From an uncultured bacterium (lineage in GTDB: Bacteria; Bacillota; Clostridia; Christensenellales; QALW01), in the NCBI GenBank assembly GCA_905214315.1, contig CAJMLN010000051.1, positions 1-11,801 of the forward strand: a stretch of DNA of 11,801 nucleotides. The letters run 5' to 3'. Each line of letters starts with the position of its first letter. Position 1 is the first letter of the stretch. The position numbers were made by a program, and so were the translations under genes. The notes beneath the pieces are model-generated. The model was not told where the DNA came from. It saw nothing but the letters and a program-made list of their open reading frames with translations, and did not search any database. Below are positions 6,325 to 11,801 of the stretch, piece after piece.

Positions 6325-6353
6325 ATTATAGCGGCACGTACTATCGGCCGCAA
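6325..6353 (-). promoter_or_regulatory. Promoter of the dehydrogenase/isomerase operon
   Basis: On the minus strand, TTGCGG (complement of 6348-6353) and a perfect TATAAT (complement of 6325-6330) are separated by 17 bases. Transcription would start near 6318, about 25 nt before the ATG at 6293. The -10 is ideal while the -35 matches only its first half, consistent with help from an activator. Confidence 0.65.
6331..6351. promoter_or_regulatory. Inverted repeat in the promoter spacer, candidate operator
   Basis: GCGGC (6331-6335) and GCCGC (6347-6351) form a dyad with an 11-base centre that fills the spacer between the -10 and -35 boxes and touches the -35. A protein bound here would occlude polymerase. 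A second short repeat, ATAGCG, occurs at 6328-6333 and 6353-6358 (25 bp apart). Arms are short, so chance is possible. Confidence 0.3.
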
Positions 6354-6439
6354 TAGCGCATTTTAAGGAAAAACATATCAGTTTTTATGATTTCTTTGGA
6401 AAATGATTCGCTTGTGCTTTTGAAACATACATTTTTTTA

Positions 6440-6469
6440 TTGACGCAGGATGTTTGCAGCCATTATAAT
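6440..6469 (+). promoter_or_regulatory. Promoter of the second AraC regulator gene
   Basis: TTGACG (6440-6445) and a perfect TATAAT (6464-6469) are separated by 18 bases, a near-consensus sigma-A promoter. Transcription would begin near 6476, giving a leader of about 17 nt before the ATG at 6493. This suggests constitutive expression of the regulator. Confidence 0.75.
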
Positions 6470-6492
6470 AAAAGCGAAAGGTGGTTTCTGAT

Positions 6493-7359
6493 ATGAGTCA
6501 GGTAAAAATACGGTATCATTTTAATAACGTATATACCTCCGCACCGCTTCTTTTTGAAGGAATCCGGCTGATACAGATCGGACGGATTTACTGTGAGTCT
6601 GACGCGCTGATTCCGGAGCACATTCACGGTCAATGGTATGAATTGACGTTGGTGCGCAACGGAATCGGGATTGTTACTACCAACGGCGAAGCGCTGAAAA
6701 TAAAAAAGGGGGATATTTATCTTTCCTCTCCATGTGATATTCATAAAATAGAGTCTGATCCTGAGAGCAGGCTGGAATATGATTTTTTTGCGTTTTATCC
6801 GGAGGAGCTTGCGGTGAGACAGAGCTTTGAACAGATCATATCGCATTTATGCGGCGTGCAGGCACGGGTTTTTCAGGATGAAAAAATCGCTTATCTGGTG
6901 GGGAATGCTATCGCGGAGTTTCCCATACAGAAGGAGGATACCAATGAATTGCTTTCTCATATTTTCCATCAGATTCTGCTCTATATTATCCGTGATTTTA
7001 GTGAGGAAGGCGAAAGGCTGAAGCACAATGTAACAGAGAACGAAATGCTGTGCTATCAGATGATGAATTATATCGATACACATATTTATTCCTTAAAAAA
7101 GCTGGAGGAGCTGGCTGTGCATTTTAATTACCATTACAGTTATTTATCAGAGCTGTTTCACGGCGTTACGGGGATTACGCTGTTTCAGTATGCGCAGAAT
7201 AAGCGTATGGAAACGGCAAAAGTTCTGGTGCTTGAAAAAAAGAAAAAGATGGAGGAAATCGCCTATCTGTTAAATTATTCGTCACCGTTTGCCTTCAGTA
7301 AGGCATTCCGGCAAAAGTACGGTGTATCGCCTAAAATCATGCAGAAATCAGCAGAATAA
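6493..7359 (+). CDS. Cupin-AraC family transcriptional regulator of the sugar cassette
   Basis: The 288-aa protein has an N-terminal cupin-type ligand domain (about 35-90: IPEHIHGQWYELTLVRNG, then IKKGDIYLSSPCDIHKIE). The C-terminal AraC/XylS domain (about 188-286) has one HTH in LEELAVHFNYHYSYLSELFH (204-223) and a second in MEEIAYLLNYSSPFAFSKAFRQKYGVSP (253-280). The ATG at 6493 is preferred over the in-frame GTG at 6481 because AAAGGTGG lies eight bases before it; the GTG sits inside that binding site. It diverges from the oxidoreductase/isomerase operon across about 200 bp with two good promoters, the usual layout for a local sugar-responsive activator. The ligand is probably a sugar or its metabolite, by context only. 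It is only loosely similar by eye to the AraC protein at 3154, so it is not a recent duplicate. Confidence 0.9.
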   Translation: MSQVKIRYHFNNVYTSAPLLFEGIRLIQIGRIYCESDALIPEHIHGQWYELTLVRNGIGIVTTNGEALKIKKGDIYLSSPCDIHKIESDPESRLEYDFFAFYPEELAVRQSFEQIISHLCGVQARVFQDEKIAYLVGNAIAEFPIQKEDTNELLSHIFHQILLYIIRDFSEEGERLKHNVTENEMLCYQMMNYIDTHIYSLKKLEELAVHFNYHYSYLSELFHGVTGITLFQYAQNKRMETAKVLVLEKKKKMEEIAYLLNYSSPFAFSKAFRQKYGVSPKIMQKSAE

Positions 7360-7429
7360 AAATTTTTCACTCTTTTGATTTTGGAAGGCTGCGGAAGTAG
7401 TTTTCTTTTTTTTATAAAATTTTTTAATG

Positions 7430-7446
7430 CGGACAGGATTTGTCCG
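7430..7446 (+). other. Leader hairpin 1 upstream of the RHS gene
   Basis: CGGACA-GGATT-TGTCCG is a 6-bp perfect stem with a 5-base loop, located after a T-rich block (7401-7425) and immediately before the orphan Shine-Dalgarno. No T-run follows on the plus strand, so it is not a normal terminator for the AraC gene, for which no convincing terminator is seen. Confidence 0.4.
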
Positions 7447-7449
7447 GAT

Positions 7450-7457
7450 AAGGAGGT
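7450..7457 (+). promoter_or_regulatory. Orphan Shine-Dalgarno sequence without a start codon
   Basis: AAGGAGGT is a perfect anti-16S match, but no ATG, GTG or TTG follows within the usual distance. An ATA at 7461 is in frame with the RHS ATG 15 codons downstream. An in-frame stop (7449-7451) excludes any longer N-terminus. It may be a ribosome standby site or a relic of a lost start. Confidence 0.4.
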
Positions 7458-7470
7458 AAGATAAGGGCGT

Positions 7471-7487
7471 CCGGCAAGAAAAGCCGG
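7471..7487 (+). other. Leader hairpin 2, just upstream of the RHS ribosome binding site
   Basis: CCGGC-AAGAAAA-GCCGG forms a 5-bp GC-rich stem with a 7-base loop and ends five bases before the GGGAG (7493-7497) that serves the ATG at 7506. It could separate the orphan upstream Shine-Dalgarno from the one used. Confidence 0.35.
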
Positions 7488-7505
7488 CAGAAGGGAGAAA
7501 ATAAA

Positions 7506-10500
7506 ATGAAAGAAAAACAGGAAATTCTGTTAGAGACAGAAGCAGAAACAAAAGAAGGCCGGGAGATTAAAAGCAAACGAAGGCCGAACGAAAAACACTT
7601 TAAAAGGACCGATGGAACCTATGAGGCCAGGCTCTACAGCGAGCCGGTGCATTATTTTGATGAAGCAACGGGCAGCTATGAGGAATACCATCCGTCGTTT
7701 CATGAGGAAGCAGAGGATTTTGTAACGGAAAACGGAAGCTTCCGGGCAAAATTCGGTAAGGATATATGCCGGGAAAAAGCCGTAGAGGTAAGCCGGAACG
7801 GGTGCAGCGTGGCCTGGCATCCTCTGCAGTGGAAGGAGCATACGCCGCCGGAGACGAACGCCGGACAGTTTGCCGAGAACTCTGACCTGCCGGAGAGCGC
7901 GGTAGTAAAATATACTGCCGGTGACAGCGAGCTTTTATATGAGGCGGGGAAAAACTATGTGCGGGAAAGCATTGTGGTAAAAAAGAAGGCGCCGGAATAC
8001 CGTTATACCTTCTTGCTGTATACAAACGGCCTGACTGCCGAAAAGGAAGTAAACTGTGAACGGATCCAGCTGTATCAAATATCGGAAGATGAAACGGAAG
8101 CAAAAAAAGCGGCGTTTACGATTCCGGAGCCGTATATGGCGGATGCCTCCGGTGTATGCAGCAGTGCCGTGCGGTATGAGCTCTGTGAAATCAGTCAGGG
8201 AAAGTATCTTTTGCAGATTATTGCCGACGCTTCGTGGATTAACGCGGAAGAACGCGTCTTGCCGGTAACGATAGATCCGGACATTCTGGTAAACGATACC
8301 GGACGGTATTATGCCACGTGCGAGTCGGCAACGGTAAGCGCCAACGGCAGTAGAATGCTGATGCACAGCAACCGCAGGGTAGGCTGGAGCACCAGCGGTG
8401 AAAATATTACTTATATTCAGTTTGCCTTGCCGGCAATGGATGAAAGCTATCGTTTAAAGAGTGCTGCCCTGCGGTTGTATCAGTATGGCTTTAAAACCGG
8501 CGGCAACAGAATTTACATGTCGGTAAACCGTGCGGCGTCCCCCTGGCACGCAAACAGCATCAGCTGGTGCAGCAGGCCCGGCTCGGCAGAGGTGATACGT
8601 ACAATCAGTACACCCTGCCGCCAGCCCGATGACGCGATGCTGATCAACCTGGACGCCGTTGCTAAGGACTGGGACAGCGGAAAAACGCCTAATTACGGTA
8701 TCTTTTTACGGAGTACGGCCACAGCACCCCGGTGCGGAAGCTCAAGCAGCTGCGGCAGCGTGTGTGAAGAAACCAGGAAGAGCGACTATGTGGATTTTTA
8801 TTCGGAAAAAAGCTCTATAACGGCAAGAAGACCGGAAATCAGCATTATATATGAGTCCGTAGGACAGTATATGGATAACCAGGAAAACATCTCCTTTGAT
8901 GTGAATCGTGCGGGAACCACGCAGGTAAATCTGTATACGGGCGGCTTGATGCACATTCATGAGGATGTAAGTGCCGAGGGATTAAAGCTGCCGCTTTCTA
9001 TTTCGCACGTATATCATACGGGCGTACCGCGGATCGGGGAGAATGAGTTCGGCGCGGGCTGGAAGCTTTCAGCAAGGCAGCGGGTGCTGGAAAAACAGTA
9101 TTCCACCGACGATTGGGTGCTGAAATATTTTGATGCCCAGGGCCGTACGCACTTTTTTGAAAGAAAGAGCGACGGCAGCGTATGCGATACCTCCGGTTTG
9201 GGGCTGACCCTGACGCGCTATCCGGATGCCAGATATTATCTGACGGATGAAAAAGGGACACAGATGGTATTTGCCGCCGGTACGGGATATCTTCAGAAAA
9301 TCGTTGATATTTACGGCAACAGCATGACATTTACCTATAATGCGGCTGACCAGCTTTCCATGGTGGAGGATGGATGCGGGCATCAGGCAAGACTGTATTA
9401 CCAAAACGGAAGACTGAATAAGATAGAAGATTCCAAGGGCGAAGAAACAACGTATACGTATTCGGGGGATCATCTGGTAAAAATAACGTATCCCAACGGA
9501 AGATACAGCTCCTTTGCCTATGATTCCCTGGGAAATCTGACAACTGTTACAGACCAGACGGGCCTGAAATACCTGTATCAGTACGATAGCAAAAACCGTA
9601 TGGTTCGCGCGACGCAGCAGGCGTCCTATGCCGGTATTTATCAGAATTTTACCAGTGAACAGACGAATATTAGCGGCGAGATAACAGAGCTGGAATACCG
9701 TGGCCAAAGTACCGCGGTAAGCGGCAGCAGCAAGGTAAAGCAAATATATAATTTTGATAGCCAGGGCCGTGCAGTGGTACAGTATCAGGATGCTTCGGCA
9801 AACGTGTATATGGCCGAAGAACTGGTGACGCCGGCGTCGATATCTGGATATGAGCTGCTGAGAAATAAGCGCGGTTATTGGTATGCGGCAAAATATCAGA
9901 GTATGAATACGGCCATTCGCGGCGGCTATTATGAGGCCGGAGAGGACTGCCCGGAATATCAGCAGAATAACCTGATTCAAAACGGGACGTTTATGTATAA
10001 CAGCCCCGGAGATAAGACGCCGTACGGATGGACGGTGCAGAACGGGGCAGGCGGCTGCTGCGACTATGGCGTGGCGGCGGAAAGCAGGTTCTCCAATATG
10101 CGCTCCTACAAGGCCAAAGGCAGCTGGGGCGGCTTGATGAGCATGAAGCAGACGGTAAGCATAGGTACGCCGAAAGGAACAGGTCTGATTGCGTCGGCGT
10201 GGATGCGGGGAGATACAAGCAGCGTTGTAGGCGGAACGGTAATGTGGATAGCGCTGCGGCTGTACTATACGGACGGCAGCTATGCGTCGCAGATATCGAA
10301 TTATGACCCGTATTACAGCGGGTGGCAGTATACGGCGGCGGCGCTGTCCCTTGCGGAGGGAAAAGAGGTTTCGCGTGCGGAGGTAGAGCTTTGCTACGGC
10401 GAATACCAGGGCAATGCGTATTGGAATAATATCCGTCTGGAATACAGCGATGCAGCAACGGCAGAGCAGCAGGTGGGCGAGTTTGGAAAAATCAGCGTAT

Positions 10501-11801
10501 TCGGCAGCGAGCGCTGCATCAAGCAGCAGCTGATCCATCGGGATAAAACGGGCACGGTGATCGAACAGCTTGACGAAGAGAGCGACATCGTGTGCAGGAA
10601 AAAACAGAAAAACGGGGTATCCTACACGGCATATTATGCGTATGACAGCAATCACAAGGTGGTAAAGGAACAGAATTACCGCGGGCAGATCACGGAATAC
10701 AGCTATGACGGGTACGGCAATGTTACGGCAACGAAAACATACCATAAGGATAAGCCTGAGGAGTATAAACGCACGCAGACGGTGTATGAATCGGAGGGCA
10801 GCTATGTACAGCGGGAGCTGGAGGAAAGAGGAACGTATAACGGCTATACGCTGTCCACGGAATATCTTAACAGCACCAGCACGGGCAAGGTAACGGTAAA
10901 AAGAGAGCCGAATGCAAACGAGTATCACTATGATTATAATGCGGAAACGGACGAGCTGAAGAGTATTACGGTGTGGGAGCCGGGAATCACGCACAGCCTG
11001 AATTACACGCATTATCTGACGCTGCTGACGGGAATGAGCCTGGAGGGAATGGCGTACGGCTTTACGTATGACGGCTTCGGGCGAATCAAAAGCGTAAGCG
11101 CGGGAGGAAGCAGCCTGCTGAGCAAGGAATACAGCATAGGGCAGCGAAGCACGGAAACAACAAGCTATGCCAACGGCGGTCAGGTAAGTACAGTGAGCGA
11201 CGGGCGCGGGAACGTGATAAAAAAGACGTATAACGGTCAGACGCAGGCAACGGCCGCCTACGACGCGTTCGGAAAAATGATATCGGGTATTGACAGCGCG
11301 GGAAACAAAGGATATAATTATTATTATGACAAAGATGGGAATCTGATACATAAGAAGATCGACGGCGTAGGGAACAAATATACCTATGATATTGCCGGCA
11401 AAGTGAAAACGGCGTATTACGGGGAAACGGACCAGAGCTATACGTATTCGTATGACGACGCGTATACGGAGCTGCCGTATGAGGACAGCGAGCTGGACGG
11501 AGTAAGCCTGACGGGAGTATACAGCAGCCGTCTGCTGAGGGACGGCCTGAGACGACCGTGGCGGATTACGGTGAATCCGGCGGGGCAGAGCGCGGCGCTG
11601 ATACAGAAGAGCTACAGCTACCTGAAAACAGACCGGCAGACGGGGTATGTGAGCAAGGCGACGGAGCTGATCCGCGGAGTAAACAATACGGAGAGGGAAA
11701 CGTATTATACCTATGACCGATCCGGAAACATAGCAACGATAGGAACGAGCGAATCGGGCTGTGAGAAAACGCACGGATACTGGTACGATCGGTTTAACCG
11801 T
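7506..11801 (+). CDS. RHS/YD-repeat protein with DNRLRE-like and CBM-like domains (3' end outside window)
   Basis: The frame is open for 1432 codons to the right edge with no stop. GGGAG lies eight bases before the ATG, and an in-frame stop 57 bases upstream fixes the start. Residues 1-260 form a clostridial RHS N-terminal region (DGTYEARLYSEPVHYFDEATG; ending LPVTIDPDI). About 262-450 resembles a DNRLRE domain (ITYIQFALP, SAALRLYQYG, LINLDAVAKDW, RRPEISIIYE) with an unusual cysteine-rich loop (C410, C416, C420). About 460-560 is the RHS entry module (FDVNRAGTTQVNLYTGGL, FGAGWKLS). YD repeats occupy about 595-705. A beta-sandwich, CBM-like insert follows (about 822-981: NLIQNGTFMYN ... AYWNNIRLEY). 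YD repeats resume at about 1040-1432 (YSYDGYGNV, YYYDKDGNL, YTYDRSGNI). RHS proteins build a hollow beta shell that often encloses a C-terminal toxin. No signal peptide or membrane segment is seen at the charged N-terminus, so export is unexplained. The core closure, tip and any immunity gene would lie to the right. Confidence 0.9.
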   Translation, partial: MKEKQEILLETEAETKEGREIKSKRRPNEKHFKRTDGTYEARLYSEPVHYFDEATGSYEEYHPSFHEEAEDFVTENGSFRAKFGKDICREKAVEVSRNGCSVAWHPLQWKEHTPPETNAGQFAENSDLPESAVVKYTAGDSELLYEAGKNYVRESIVVKKKAPEYRYTFLLYTNGLTAEKEVNCERIQLYQISEDETEAKKAAFTIPEPYMADASGVCSSAVRYELCEISQGKYLLQIIADASWINAEERVLPVTIDPDILVNDTGRYYATCESATVSANGSRMLMHSNRRVGWSTSGENITYIQFALPAMDESYRLKSAALRLYQYGFKTGGNRIYMSVNRAASPWHANSISWCSRPGSAEVIRTISTPCRQPDDAMLINLDAVAKDWDSGKTPNYGIFLRSTATAPRCGSSSSCGSVCEETRKSDYVDFYSEKSSITARRPEISIIYESVGQYMDNQENISFDVNRAGTTQVNLYTGGLMHIHEDVSAEGLKLPLSISHVYHTGVPRIGENEFGAGWKLSARQRVLEKQYSTDDWVLKYFDAQGRTHFFERKSDGSVCDTSGLGLTLTRYPDARYYLTDEKGTQMVFAAGTGYLQKIVDIYGNSMTFTYNAADQLSMVEDGCGHQARLYYQNGRLNKIEDSKGEETTYTYSGDHLVKITYPNGRYSSFAYDSLGNLTTVTDQTGLKYLYQYDSKNRMVRATQQASYAGIYQNFTSEQTNISGEITELEYRGQSTAVSGSSKVKQIYNFDSQGRAVVQYQDASANVYMAEELVTPASISGYELLRNKRGYWYAAKYQSMNTAIRGGYYEAGEDCPEYQQNNLIQNGTFMYNSPGDKTPYGWTVQNGAGGCCDYGVAAESRFSNMRSYKAKGSWGGLMSMKQTVSIGTPKGTGLIASAWMRGDTSSVVGGTVMWIALRLYYTDGSYASQISNYDPYYSGWQYTAAALSLAEGKEVSRAEVELCYGEYQGNAYWNNIRLEYSDAATAEQQVGEFGKISVFGSERCIKQQLIHRDKTGTVIEQLDEESDIVCRKKQKNGVSYTAYYAYDSNHKVVKEQNYRGQITEYSYDGYGNVTATKTYHKDKPEEYKRTQTVYESEGSYVQRELEERGTYNGYTLSTEYLNSTSTGKVTVKREPNANEYHYDYNAETDELKSITVWEPGITHSLNYTHYLTLLTGMSLEGMAYGFTYDGFGRIKSVSAGGSSLLSKEYSIGQRSTETTSYANGGQVSTVSDGRGNVIKKTYNGQTQATAAYDAFGKMISGIDSAGNKGYNYYYDKDGNLIHKKIDGVGNKYTYDIAGKVKTAYYGETDQSYTYSYDDAYTELPYEDSELDGVSLTGVYSSRLLRDGLRRPWRITVNPAGQSAALIQKSYSYLKTDRQTGYVSKATELIRGVNNTERETYYTYDRSGNIATIGTSESGCEKTHGYWYDRFNR

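Noticed and set aside
6390..6425. Possible catabolite-response element near AATGATTCGCTTGTGC
   Set aside because: The key positions of the consensus do not match, so it is not a supportable CcpA site.
7600..8366. Minus-strand open frames of 100-170 codons opposite the start of the RHS gene
   Set aside because: They are low-complexity (Pro, Arg, Ser, His) with no ribosome binding sites and lie wholly within the RHS coding sequence.
9069..11774. A 901-codon open frame on the minus strand
   Set aside because: It is antisense to the RHS gene and in a fixed register with it. Its protein is rich in arginine, isoleucine and alanine without domain patterns, and no ribosome binding site precedes it. 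The plus-strand frame encodes clear YD repeats over the same bases, so this is a shadow of codon usage.
1..11801. CRISPR arrays, tRNA or rRNA genes, insertion-sequence ends
   Set aside because: No regularly spaced repeats, cloverleaf sequences, rRNA motifs or transposase-like proteins with terminal inverted repeats were seen.

Overview
The window looks like a chromosomal accessory region of a low- to mid-GC Firmicute, most likely a gut clostridium. The support is strong AGGAGG-type ribosome binding sites before nearly every gene, short intergenic gaps, sigma-A-like promoters, and protein families typical of Lachnospiraceae and relatives. No rRNA, tRNA, CRISPR array or complete insertion sequence is visible. 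The taxon is inferred from style, not from a marker gene.

Region 1 (1-488, minus strand) holds what appears to be a decayed, frameshifted piece of a sigma-70-like regulator of the kind carried by conjugative elements. It runs off the left edge. The 3' end of the neighbouring methyltransferase gene reads into it, which suggests a recombination scar.

Region 2 (439-4038) is a compact alkylation-repair cassette. On the minus strand, in transcription order, lie an AlkA-like HhH-GPD glycosylase (GTG start, 3035), a stand-alone Ada zinc-thiolate domain (71 aa), a small ABM-fold monooxygenase-like protein, an O6-alkylguanine-DNA methyltransferase (Ogt) and a SAM-dependent methyltransferase. Gaps are 13 nt or less, or the genes overlap. 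A divergent cupin-AraC regulator (3154-4038) faces it across a 118-bp spacer that contains a perfect 19-bp palindrome, a 21-bp-spaced direct repeat and a plausible promoter. The three functional parts of a classical Ada protein (phosphotriester-repair domain, AraC-type DNA-binding domain, O6-alkylguanine methyltransferase) are thus present as three neighbouring genes, with a base-excision glycosylase added.

Region 3 (4039-4392) has no gene I can support. It ends in a good hairpin terminator for the next operon. Region 4 (4393-7359) is a small carbohydrate-type cassette: a Gfo/Idh/MocA oxidoreductase and a TIM-barrel sugar isomerase/epimerase on the minus strand, divergent from a second cupin-AraC regulator. 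Both promoters are well formed (6325-6353 minus, 6440-6469 plus).

Region 5 (7360-11801) is a 146-nt leader with two small hairpins and an orphan Shine-Dalgarno. It is followed by one very large open reading frame from 7506 to the right edge (1432 codons, no stop). This encodes an RHS/YD-repeat protein with an N-terminal clostridial RHS region, a DNRLRE-like domain, a beta-sandwich CBM-like insert and two blocks of YD repeats. The C-terminal core closure and any variable tip or toxin lie outside the window. A 901-codon open frame on the opposite strand of this gene is a shadow.
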